A DNA stretch of 5,463 nucleotides from an uncultured bacterium (GCA_946183755.1 CAMHCZ010000120.1:1-5463); one strand, 5' to 3'. Counted from the first letter of the stretch, positions 1 to 5,019 are shown. Notes: generated from the sequence alone by a model not told the origin. Made by a program: numbers and translations.

Positions 1-114
1 TTCATCTGTCCATGCGTAAGGACGCTGGTATTCTGGTATAACAAAAGGTTTAACCCTGCCTGTTGTTAATAGCTCACGAACACTTTGCTTATTTACACTA
101 ATCGCTGTAGCCAT
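1..114 (-). CDS. DUF262 / GmrSD-type protein, N-terminal fragment (runs off left edge)
   Basis: Reading leftward from the ATG at 112-114, 38 codons stay open to base 1, so only the N-terminus is present. Residues 24-35 read FVIPEYQRPYAW, the hallmark of the DUF262 (GmrS N-terminal) domain. This is a ParB/sulfiredoxin-like nucleotide-binding fold in which the IPxYQRxYxW segment, with its Gln-Arg pair, forms part of the NTP site. Family members include the type IV restriction enzymes GmrSD and related phage-defence nucleases, usually with a C-terminal DUF1524 His-Me nuclease domain; whether this one has it lies outside the window. The family call is strong. A role in defence is inferred from the family and from the A/T-rich setting. 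No Shine-Dalgarno is visible, and the start is chosen because the family normally begins about 20 residues before this motif. Confidence 0.85.
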   Translation of the reverse strand, partial: MATAISVNKQSVRELLTTGRVKPFVIPEYQRPYAWTDE

Positions 115-133
115 ATTGATTTACTTTTTTAGA

Positions 134-150
134 TTATTATGCAATAATAA
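134..150. repeat. Perfect inverted repeat, possible operator
   Basis: TTATTATGCAATAATAA consists of two 7-base arms around a 3-base centre, beginning 20 bases upstream of the DUF262 start codon. The position would suit an operator or a small leader hairpin controlling that gene. The arms contain only A and T in an A/T-rich region, so a chance origin is quite possible. Confidence 0.35.
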
Positions 151-216
151 CTATTCTATGAAACTAACACCTATGCATTTTACAAAGAACGCTAAACATT
201 GTCCCATATCGTGGTA

Positions 217-249
217 CAAGTTATAAATATTTATTAGACATTTTGCAAA
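217..249 (-). promoter_or_regulatory. Weak promoter candidate for the DUF262 gene
   Basis: On the minus strand a TTTG (246-249) is followed after 20 bases by TATAACTTG (217-225). This is an imperfect, one-base-longer version of the Bacteroidota -7 element TAnnTTTG at the right distance from a -33 TTTG. Transcription would start near 210, leaving a leader of roughly 95 bases that contains the inverted repeat at 134-150. The match is poor and only suggestive. Confidence 0.2.
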
Positions 250-281
250 ATTCCAACATTTAAAAGAGAAACTTCAACAAC

Positions 282-320
282 AAAAACCTCCCCGTAACTT
301 ATGTTGCGGGGAGGTTTTTT
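282..320 (-). terminator. Strong intrinsic terminator of the GNAT-to-HD operon
   Basis: The arms CCTCCCCG (287-294) and CGGGGAGG (307-314) pair perfectly. Pairing extends inward through TAAC/GTTG with one G-T wobble to a TTAT loop, and outward through five A-T pairs. The hairpin lies 21 bases after the HD gene stop in the minus direction, with a run of T on leaving it. The T-run at 315-320 would let it work for plus-strand transcripts too, but no plus-strand gene precedes it. Confidence 0.9.
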
Positions 321-341
321 GTTTGTAAACACGGATTAGAG

Positions 342-770
342 TCAATCTATCTTTATTAACGGTTCAATAACAGCGAGCGCTTTTTCGTGCTTCTGCACTT
401 GCTTGGAATGTCCTCCTGCGCGGCCACGTTTCAAATTATGACACAAGTCATTATATTTCACATGAATGGCAATCTCATTGCCAGACACCGCGATACGATT
501 AACATACTCATCATAAGTCATATCCTTAGTATGAGTAAGCAACTTTAATGCACTCACTATTTTTTCATCCACACCTCGCTTCAGCAAGTCTTCAAAAGTA
601 AAATCAGTATCTTCCACCACATCATGAAGCAAACCTGCAATTTGTTCCTCACGATTCATTCCTGCCAATGCCACTGCCATTGGGTGCAATATTACCGGAT
701 TCCCATCCAAGTCTTCCTGTCCCTCATGTGCTTCAAGCGCAATGCGCAATGCTTCTTCTATCGTAATCAT
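342..770 (-). CDS. Stand-alone HD-domain hydrolase, (p)ppGpp-hydrolase (SAH/Mesh1-like) family
   Basis: A 142-residue protein that is essentially one RelA/SpoT-type HD domain with no synthetase, TGS or ACT domain. Metal and catalytic positions are present: H29 (HP), H49-D50 (LLHD), E53-D54 (VEDT), and D108 with N112 (NDLCHN). This matches small alarmone hydrolases, which remove the 3'-pyrophosphate of (p)ppGpp, and the domain should be active as a cytosolic metal-dependent phosphohydrolase. One difference matters. The conserved Arg that stacks on guanine in Rel and Mesh1 (motif QxRxxGxPY) is replaced here: the segment reads QEDLDGNPV, with Asp20 at the Arg position and Val26 at the Tyr. The substrate may therefore not be ppGpp. 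The gene is last in the minus-strand operon, 36 bases after the small membrane-protein gene, and ends at the strong hairpin at 282-320. Its codons are more A/T-rich than those of the two large genes upstream. Confidence 0.85.
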   Translation of the reverse strand: MITIEEALRIALEAHEGQEDLDGNPVILHPMAVALAGMNREEQIAGLLHDVVEDTDFTFEDLLKRGVDEKIVSALKLLTHTKDMTYDEYVNRIAVSGNEIAIHVKYNDLCHNLKRGRAGGHSKQVQKHEKALAVIEPLIKID

Positions 771-806
771 TTCTATTGGGGTTATGTCTTAATATCGGAT
801 AATTCT

Positions 807-953
807 TCAAAACAAATGGACTATCAAGAGCGCAGCCACAAGAGCCACAAGCGCCAGCACCGCCAAGATTTCCACGAGATAGCGCCCTGTCTTTTTTATC
901 AGGAACACGCAGAAGGCTATCAGAACGAATATCGCAAGGTCGAATAATATCAT
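807..953 (-). CDS. 48-residue small membrane protein (two-helix hairpin), uncharacterised
   Basis: A short gene found by reading the minus strand between the FGE-like and HD genes. ATG at 951-953 lies three bases after the upstream TAA, which is in the same frame, so no earlier start exists; the TGA is at 807-809. The product begins MILFDLAIFVLIAFCVFLIKK and is almost wholly hydrophobic apart from a central KKTGR (residues 20-24). Helix 1 spans about residues 2-19 and helix 2 about 25-47. By the positive-inside rule the central loop faces the cytoplasm and both ends face the periplasm. Single acidic residues sit in each helix (D5, E28). The tight spacing implies translational coupling with the FGE-like gene. 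No family was recognised; function is unknown. Support is the hydrophobic pattern, the junction and operon position, not homology. Confidence 0.7.
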   Translation of the reverse strand: MILFDLAIFVLIAFCVFLIKKTGRYLVEILAVLALVALVAALLIVHLF

Positions 954-956
954 GGC

Positions 957-1667
957 TTAGCGTTTAGGGTGAATGACTAATCGGAAACCGAGGTTGTTGC
1001 TCTTGGTGAACGGCGATGTCCACTTGCGCGCTGTGATGCGGCAGTTGTTGTACTCGTCGCACCAATGGCCGCCACGGATAGAGAACTTGCCGCTCTTGCT
1101 CGTCGTGGTCCACTCGTCGGTATTGCCGGACATGTCGAACAGCCCGAGCTCGTTAGGCTGCTTCAGAGCCACCGGCTGAGGGCCTTCTGTGTCGGTCTTC
1201 GAGGCGTACCAAGCCACCTCGTCGATGAACGGTCCGCCGCTTATCATGAAACCCTGGCTCTTTTGTCCGCCACGGGCTGCGTATTCCCACTCCGCCTCGT
1301 CCGGAAGGTCGAAGACCAAGTCCTCGTCCAGCTGACCGTCGCGGTGCAGCTTGCCGTTCAGCGCCTCGAGGAACAGACGGACGTCGTAATACGACACCCA
1401 GATGACGGGCAGCGAGTCGCCGACATAAGCCGCGTCCTTAGGCAGCTTCTTGAGCGCCGCCCACAGCTGCTGAGTCACGGCGTAACGCCCTATGTAATAA
1501 CTGTCCAGCCTGACCTCCTCCACCGGACCTTCCTCATACGAGTCAAGGTCGTAGTTAGCTGCCTCGGAATCCTTGTTCTGCGCGCCTTTACGGAACACGC
1601 CGCCCTCCACCTTCACCATCTCCAGAAGGACTCCGTCAACGTCAAATGTCTTTATATTCTCCATCAT
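957..1667 (-). CDS. FGE/SUMF1-fold (formylglycine-generating-enzyme-like) protein, probably non-catalytic paralogue
   Basis: A 236-residue protein that is nearly all one FGE-sulfatase domain. Signature segments in order are LPDEAEWEYAARGG (121-134), PNELGLFDMSGNTDEW (171-186), IRGGHW (197-202) and LGFRLV (226-231). True FGE oxidises a sulfatase Cys or Ser to formylglycine and uses a Cys pair five positions apart after RGGSY. Here the only cysteines after RGGHW are C203 and C209, six apart. The residue count to the following Arg also matches the common paralogues with RGGSW-N7-CR, so sulfatase maturation is unlikely. Such paralogues act as ligand-binding or scaffold domains in diverse systems. 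No signal peptide is seen, so it is probably cytosolic. The start ATG overlaps the acetyltransferase stop in TAATG, and a second ATG follows directly, so either could be used. The small membrane-protein gene follows after three bases. Confidence 0.85.
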   Translation of the reverse strand: MMENIKTFDVDGVLLEMVKVEGGVFRKGAQNKDSEAANYDLDSYEEGPVEEVRLDSYYIGRYAVTQQLWAALKKLPKDAAYVGDSLPVIWVSYYDVRLFLEALNGKLHRDGQLDEDLVFDLPDEAEWEYAARGGQKSQGFMISGGPFIDEVAWYASKTDTEGPQPVALKQPNELGLFDMSGNTDEWTTTSKSGKFSIRGGHWCDEYNNCRITARKWTSPFTKSNNLGFRLVIHPKR

Positions 1668-2131
1668 TATAGTATTATCTCCATGCTTGTCTTATAGGGT
1701 TTCAGCCCCATGCTGTCGTAGAAACGGCGCGCCGGCTCGTTGCACTCCCAGACGTTGAGCGTTACGTTGTGGCAGCCTATGGACTTGGCGAACGCAAGCG
1801 CATGCTCATAAAGCCGCGAGCCTATGTGGTTGCCGCGGAAGCCCTCGCGCACGCAGAGGTCGTCGATGTAGAGCGTGGTGCGCTCCACCATGTTGCCGCC
1901 GCTGTAGCGCTCGATGACACAGAAGCAGTAGCCCACTACCTCGCCGCCCTCCTTAGCCACGAAGACGGGGCGGCCGTCGTCCTGAAGCAAGGCGCGGAGC
2001 TCGCTCTCGCTGTATTTGCGCTCGCCCTTGACAAAGAGGTCCGGACGCCCCTCGGCATGAACGTTATTCACCTGAAGCAGAAGCTCCAGAATTCCTTTCA
2101 CATCGTCTGTGCCGGCTCTTAAGATTTCCAT
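1667..2131 (-). CDS. GNAT-family N-acetyltransferase
   Basis: A 154-residue single-domain GNAT protein that would transfer acetyl from acetyl-CoA to an unidentified amine. Motif A is visible as LYIDDLCVREGFRGNHIGSR, with RGNHIG as the pyrophosphate-binding R/QxxGxG/A loop. Motif B follows as NVTLNVWECNEPARRFYDSMG, ending in the usual FYxxxG. The N-terminus MEILRAGTDDV matches the family's typical first beta strand. A GTG six bases upstream (2135-2137) is in frame, but the ATG at 2129-2131 is preferred: it gives the normal N-terminus, and the predicted transcription start near 2142 leaves too little leader for the GTG. It is the first gene of the minus-strand operon, and its TAA overlaps the next gene's ATG by one base. 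The substrate cannot be told from sequence; the RimI/PhnO-like look is not specific. Confidence 0.9.
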   Translation of the reverse strand: MEILRAGTDDVKGILELLLQVNNVHAEGRPDLFVKGERKYSESELRALLQDDGRPVFVAKEGGEVVGYCFCVIERYSGGNMVERTTLYIDDLCVREGFRGNHIGSRLYEHALAFAKSIGCHNVTLNVWECNEPARRFYDSMGLKPYKTSMEIIL

Positions 2132-2147
2132 TTCCACAATTTTCTCG

Positions 2148-2179
2148 CAAATATACTCAAATTAACCCACCGCTATAAA
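2148..2179 (-). promoter_or_regulatory. Promoter of the GNAT/FGE-like/small membrane/HD operon
   Basis: Minus-strand TATATTTG (2148-2155) is an exact match to the Bacteroidota -7 element TAnnTTTG. Twenty bases upstream lies TTTA (2176-2179), one mismatch from the -33 TTTG. The predicted start near 2142 leaves only about 11 bases before the ATG of the acetyltransferase. No other good promoter was seen before the three later genes. Confidence 0.55.
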
Positions 2180-2274
2180 ACATAAGCACGACTATAACCG
2201 AGACTCACGCAGCCACACAAAAATATTATGAAAAAAACACTTGCCGAATATATGATTTACCATTCAGAATGTTG

Positions 2275-2282
2275 TATATTTA
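2275..2282 (+). promoter_or_regulatory. Possible -7 promoter element of the glutathione peroxidase gene
   Basis: TATATTTA, one mismatch from TAnnTTTG, lies 26 bases before the ATG at 2309. No TTTG occurs at the expected -33 distance, so this is only the best candidate in the divergent intergenic region. A weaker or regulator-dependent promoter would fit, but that is inference. Confidence 0.35.
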
Positions 2283-2308
2283 CAATTCAGTAAACCTAAC
2301 AAACATAT

Positions 2309-2857
2309 ATGAATACCGTTTTTGATTTCACCGTAAAGGACAGAAAGAACAAAGAAGTGCCTCTGAAGAACTACAAAGGCATGGTTCTGCTGATAGTGAA
2401 CACAGCCACACAGTGCGGATTCACACCGCAATACACCGAGCTCGAGAAACTCTACGAGAAGTACCACAACCAGGAGTTCACAATACTGGACTTCCCATGC
2501 AACCAGTTCGGACAGCAGGCGCCTGGCACCAACGACGAGATACACGAGTTCTGCAAGCTGAACTACAACACTGAGTTCCCACGATTCAAGAAAATCGACG
2601 TGAACGGACCTAAGCAGATTGAGCTGTACAAGTACCTGAAGGAGCACAAGGGATTCGAGGGATTCGACCCAGAGCACAAGACTACGCCGATACTCGAGGA
2701 AATACTCTCAAAGGCTGACCCTAACTACAAGAACAGCCCGGACATCAAGTGGAACTTCACCAAGTTCCTCGTTGACAGAAACGGACTGGTAGTGAAGCGT
2801 TTCGAGCCTACAGAGAAGATGGAGAACATCGAGGCCGAGATTCAGAAACTGCTCTAA
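2309..2857 (+). CDS. gpx: Glutathione peroxidase-family (probably thioredoxin-dependent) peroxidase
   Basis: A complete 182-residue GPx-family peroxidase that reduces hydrogen peroxide or organic hydroperoxides. The catalytic tetrad is present: peroxidatic C36 in NTATQCGFTPQY, Q70 in FPCNQFGQQAPG, and W148-N149 in WNFTKFLVD. C36 is encoded by TGC, so it is a cysteine and not a selenocysteine enzyme. C82, in NDEIHEFCKLNY ahead of EFPRF, lies where the resolving Cys sits in thioredoxin-dependent family members such as yeast Gpx3 and insect GPx. The reductant is therefore probably thioredoxin, not glutathione. The usual QEPG reads QAPG here (A71). There is no signal peptide, so it is cytosolic. 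Length is at the long end for bacteria. It is monocistronic on the plus strand, divergent from the acetyltransferase and closed by a hairpin 20 bases after the stop. Codons ending in C/G dominate, suggesting good expression. Confidence 0.95.
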   Translation: MNTVFDFTVKDRKNKEVPLKNYKGMVLLIVNTATQCGFTPQYTELEKLYEKYHNQEFTILDFPCNQFGQQAPGTNDEIHEFCKLNYNTEFPRFKKIDVNGPKQIELYKYLKEHKGFEGFDPEHKTTPILEEILSKADPNYKNSPDIKWNFTKFLVDRNGLVVKRFEPTEKMENIEAEIQKLL

Positions 2858-2877
2858 TCAAAGAACCACAATAAAAC

Positions 2878-2907
2878 AAAAGCGCGATTTTTCAGTCGCG
2901 CTTTTTT
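2878..2907. terminator. Bidirectional terminator between gpx and yciO
   Basis: AAAAGCGCGA (2878-2887) and TCGCGCTTTT (2896-2905) form a perfect 10-bp stem around an 8-base loop. It is followed by six T on the plus strand. On the minus strand the exit reads TTTTGTTTTA. The hairpin lies 20 bases after the gpx stop and 5 bases after the end of the convergent yciO gene, so it should stop both transcripts. Confidence 0.9.
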
Positions 2908-2912
2908 GTTGC

Positions 2913-3524
2913 TTACTCCACCAGCACGCCTTTGCCCTGGCGTGTTATCTCGTAGTCGTCCTGCGTGAGGTCCACGATGGTCGATGGGTCCAGAGTGCCT
3001 ATGCCGCCGTCCACGACGTACTTCACCATCTTGCCCAGCTTCTCGTCTATCAACTCGGGGTCGGTGTAATACTCCACAATCTCGTCGTCGTCACGTTTGA
3101 GCGATGTTGTCATCATCGGGTTGCCCAATTCGCTGACTATGGCTCTCACTATGCTGTTGTCGGGGATTCTTATGCCGACAGTCTTTTTCTGCTTGAAGAG
3201 CTTAGGCAGACGGCTGTTGCCCTCGAGTATGAATGTGAACGGACCCGGCAGATTCCTCTTCATGAGCTTGAACGCCGTGTTGCTCATCTTGGCGAACTCG
3301 CTGACCATGGATATGTCGTCGCAGATGAACGAGAGGTTCATTTTCCTTGTGTCTATGCCCTTGTACTTGCATATCGCCTCCACCGCCTTGGGGTTGAAGA
3401 TGTCGCAGCCTATGGCATAGACGGTATCTGTGGGATAGATGATGAGGTCGCCGTTGCGCAGCGCGTCCACCACCTTCACCACGTCCTTTATGTTTGTGTT
3501 CTGTTCGTAAAGTTTGATTATCAT
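2913..3524 (-). CDS. yciO: YciO-type Sua5/YciO/YrdC-family protein (annotated L-threonylcarbamoyladenylate synthase)
   Basis: A 203-residue single-domain protein of the YrdC fold. Sua5/TsaC members make threonylcarbamoyl-AMP from threonine, bicarbonate and ATP for the t6A37 modification of tRNA. Visible segments are IIYPTDTVYAIGCDI (28-42), LPGPFTFIL (92-100), VGIRIPD (116-122), MTTSL (138-142) and PSTIVDL (180-186). The order and wording follow Escherichia coli YciO more closely than TsaC. Where TsaC/Sua5 has the nucleotide-binding SxN motif, this protein reads TSLKRDDDE, as YciO does (TSL). Activity as a TC-AMP synthase is thus plausible but unproven. The frame is open 69 bases further upstream, to 3593, but the promoter at 3551-3582 lies inside that stretch, so translation must begin at the ATG at 3522-3524. 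It is monocistronic, convergent with gpx and shares its terminator. Confidence 0.88.
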   Translation of the reverse strand: MIIKLYEQNTNIKDVVKVVDALRNGDLIIYPTDTVYAIGCDIFNPKAVEAICKYKGIDTRKMNLSFICDDISMVSEFAKMSNTAFKLMKRNLPGPFTFILEGNSRLPKLFKQKKTVGIRIPDNSIVRAIVSELGNPMMTTSLKRDDDEIVEYYTDPELIDEKLGKMVKYVVDGGIGTLDPSTIVDLTQDDYEITRQGKGVLVE

Positions 3525-3550
3525 AGCCTGAAAACGCTGAAAAACCGGCG

Positions 3551-3582
3551 CAAAAGTAGTCAAGAATTGATAGAAAAACAAA
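3551..3582 (-). promoter_or_regulatory. Promoter of yciO (full Bacteroidota consensus)
   Basis: On the minus strand TTTG (3579-3582), 20 bases, then TACTTTTG (3551-3558) matches both the -33 and -7 elements exactly. The predicted start near 3545 gives a leader of about 20 bases to the ATG at 3524. This is the best promoter in the window, and it fixes the yciO start codon. Confidence 0.8.
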
Positions 3583-3610
3583 AGCCACCGCATTGTTGTT
3601 GCGATGGCTT
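3574..3610 (-). terminator. Intrinsic terminator of fabI, overlapping the yciO promoter
   Basis: Arms at 3582-3592 and 3600-3610 form an 11-bp stem with one G-U wobble in the minus-strand RNA and a 7-base loop. It is followed in the minus direction by TTTGTTTTT (3574-3582). It starts 22 bases after the fabI stop. The T-tract contains the -33 TTTG of the yciO promoter. Confidence 0.8.
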
Positions 3611-3632
3611 AAGCGCATATTTATGAAAAAAA

Positions 3633-4490
3633 CTATCCGTAGATAATGTTTCCGTTCTCGTCCTTGTACTCGTCGAGTCCCTTCTGGTAAGTGTTCATGG
3701 CGCGGAGCGACATGCCGATGCTTGAGAATCCGCCGTCGTGGTAGAGGTTCTGCATAGTCACCTTGCGAGTGAGGTCGGAGAACATCACGATGCAGTAGTC
3801 GGCGCACTCGTCGGCGCTCGCGTTGCCCAGCGGAGACATGCGGTTAGCGAAGTCGTAGAGCTTGTCCATGCCCTTGACGCCTGTTCCGGCAGTTGTCAGT
3901 GTTGGCGACTGCGATATTGTGTTGATGCGGACGTTCTTCTCGCGGCCGTAGATGTATCCGAAGCTTCTTGCGATAGACTCGAGCAGAGCCTTGGCGTCAG
4001 CCATGTCGTTGTATCCGTAGAATGTTCTCTGCGCAGCCACATAGCTCAGTGCCACGATAGAGCCGTACTCGGCGATGGCGTCCTGCTTCTTAGCCACCTG
4101 TATCATCTTGTGGAACGAAATCGCAGATATGTCGAGTGTGGTATTGAGGAAGTTGTAGTCCAAGTCGTCGTAAGTACGCTTCTTGCGCACGTTAGGCGAC
4201 ATTCCGATTGAGTGCAGCACGAAATCAATCTTGCCACCGAGCACCTCCTGCGAACGCTTGAACACGTTCTCGAGATCCTCTACCGAAGTAGCGTCGGCTG
4301 GGATAACCTCGGCGTGCAGCTTCTCTGCCAACTCGTTGGTTGTACCCATTCTAACAGCTATCGGAGTGTTAGACAGTGTGATTGTAGCGCCTTCCTCAAC
4401 TGCTCTTTCAGCGACCTTCCATGCTATAGACTTGTCATTGAGAGCTCCGAAGACTATACCTCTTTTACCTTTTAATAAGTTGTTTGCCAT
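3633..4490 (-). CDS. fabI: Enoyl-[acyl-carrier-protein] reductase (NADH), FabI
   Basis: A complete 285-residue FabI, the short-chain dehydrogenase-fold enzyme that performs the last, NAD(P)H-dependent reduction in each type II fatty-acid elongation cycle in the cytosol. The N-terminal dinucleotide loop GALNDKSIAW (15-24) is the FabI form of the Rossmann motif. HSIGMSP is at 93-99. The catalytic set has FabI spacing: Y150, then Y160 ten residues on and K167 seven further (E. coli Y146, Y156, K163). The C-terminal half holds the substrate loop, around SPTLTTAGTGVKG, and the DGGFSSIGM end typical of the family. Length is slightly above E. coli FabI. A start 27 bases upstream (4517) is open, but it lies inside the -7 promoter element, and MANNLLKGKRGIVFG is the normal family N-terminus, so 4490 is chosen. 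It follows the secreted-protein gene by 39 bases and may be both co-transcribed and separately driven. Confidence 0.96.
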   Translation of the reverse strand: MANNLLKGKRGIVFGALNDKSIAWKVAERAVEEGATITLSNTPIAVRMGTTNELAEKLHAEVIPADATSVEDLENVFKRSQEVLGGKIDFVLHSIGMSPNVRKKRTYDDLDYNFLNTTLDISAISFHKMIQVAKKQDAIAEYGSIVALSYVAAQRTFYGYNDMADAKALLESIARSFGYIYGREKNVRINTISQSPTLTTAGTGVKGMDKLYDFANRMSPLGNASADECADYCIVMFSDLTRKVTMQNLYHDGGFSSIGMSLRAMNTYQKGLDEYKDENGNIIYG

Positions 4491-4514
4491 ATTTCTGTTA
4501 TTAAAAAATTTCTG

Positions 4515-4522
4515 CAAAGGTA
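4515..4522 (-). promoter_or_regulatory. -7 promoter element of fabI
   Basis: Minus-strand TACCTTTG matches TAnnTTTG exactly, 24 bases upstream of the fabI ATG and just after the stop of the preceding gene. No TTTG is seen at the -33 position, which falls within the upstream coding end. The promoter therefore rests on the -7 box alone. Confidence 0.5.
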
Positions 4523-4529
4523 GGAAAAT

Positions 4530-5000
4530 TTAATCGTACTCCTGCGTTGTGCGGTAGAATTTAAAATTGTCCTGTCCCAGACGCTTGAACCACCACTTCT
4601 CCGAATAAGTCACTGTCGAGGTGTTCTCCTCCGACGGGATTTTCTTGAAACAGAAGAAGTAAGCGTCGTCCTCTGGCGAGTACCCGAGCCAGATGTACGA
4701 GTGTCCGTCGTCGATGAGCACGGCGTCGAATCTGACGAACTCCATCTCGTGCATGTATGGCGGATAGATGAGCATATAGTTCTCTCTTATCTCGTCCATC
4801 TCCGCCTCGGGGTTGTAGTAGCTGCCCTCGCCGTCGAAAGGCGTCTCTATCGTGGCGAAGAGGAAGTCGGCGTCGTTGGCCTTAAGCGCGTTCTTGAAGC
4901 TGTTCCAGTAGTTCAGGAACTCCGTCTTGTAAGGGACTTGCTGAGCCTCGACGGACACAAACGCCGCCAAAGCCGCTATCAATGTCAAAACCTTCTTCAT
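4530..5000 (-). CDS. Secreted/periplasmic protein of unknown function
   Basis: A 156-residue protein with a clear Sec signal peptide: MKK, hydrophobic core VLTLIAALAAFVSV, and a likely signal peptidase I site after VEA (residue 19), giving a mature chain beginning QQVPYK. There is no lipobox cysteine, so it is probably soluble in the periplasm rather than a lipoprotein. The mature part is acidic and rich in Tyr, Phe and Trp. It opens with an amphipathic helix-like stretch, FLNYWNSFKNALKANDADFL, then strand-like segments ending in FKFYRTT. That order loosely recalls NTF2-like small secreted proteins of Bacteroidota, but no family is assigned. ATGs at 5006 and 5027 are also in frame. The last overlaps the aroE end by 8 bases and would put extra residues before the signal peptide, so 5000 (or 5006) is preferred. 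It lies between aroE and fabI, all on the minus strand. Confidence 0.75.
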   Translation of the reverse strand: MKKVLTLIAALAAFVSVEAQQVPYKTEFLNYWNSFKNALKANDADFLFATIETPFDGEGSYYNPEAEMDEIRENYMLIYPPYMHEMEFVRFDAVLIDDGHSYIWLGYSPEDDAYFFCFKKIPSEENTSTVTYSEKWWFKRLGQDNFKFYRTTQEYD

Positions 5001-5019
5001 AATCATGATTTTTGCGGGA

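Larger units (their letters stand above)
115..281. other. A/T-rich intergenic region upstream of the DUF262 gene
   Basis: No open frame of note was found on either strand. The region is clearly richer in A/T than the rest of the window and must hold the 5' leader and promoter of the leftward DUF262 gene. It contains an inverted repeat at 134-150 and a perfect 10-base palindrome, TTTTGCAAAA, at 241-250. No exact TAnnTTTG element occurs on the minus strand here. Confidence 0.6.

Noticed and set aside
807..1667. Possible single longer protein: the FGE-like and small membrane frames are in the same phase, separated by one TAA.
   Set aside because: A GCC-ATG follows the stop, and the FGE domain ends normally at GFRLVIHPKR, so two separate genes are simpler than stop read-through.
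1065..1697. A 210-codon plus-strand open frame opposite the FGE-like gene.
   Set aside because: It is a mirror of a gene with clear FGE motifs. Its translation is Leu/Arg/Val-rich, shows no domain, and it has no promoter.
2228..2293. A 21-codon plus-strand ORF beginning MKKTLAEYMIYH upstream of the peroxidase gene, possible leader peptide.
   Set aside because: The best promoter element for the peroxidase (2275-2282) lies inside it, there is no attenuator hairpin after it, and an ORF of this length is expected by chance in A/T-rich DNA.
2913..3593. Longer yciO reading frame with an N-terminal hydrophobic extension (MRWLLFFYQF).
   Set aside because: The extension covers a perfect promoter and part of the fabI terminator hairpin. 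The family N-terminus begins at the ATG at 3524.
3202..3807. A 201-codon minus-strand open frame spanning the yciO/fabI junction.
   Set aside because: It overlaps both genes in another frame, is Arg/His-rich low-complexity translation, and crosses the fabI terminator and yciO promoter.
3738..4211. A 157-codon plus-strand open frame opposite fabI.
   Set aside because: It is an antisense shadow of fabI, whose catalytic residues and length are fully intact.
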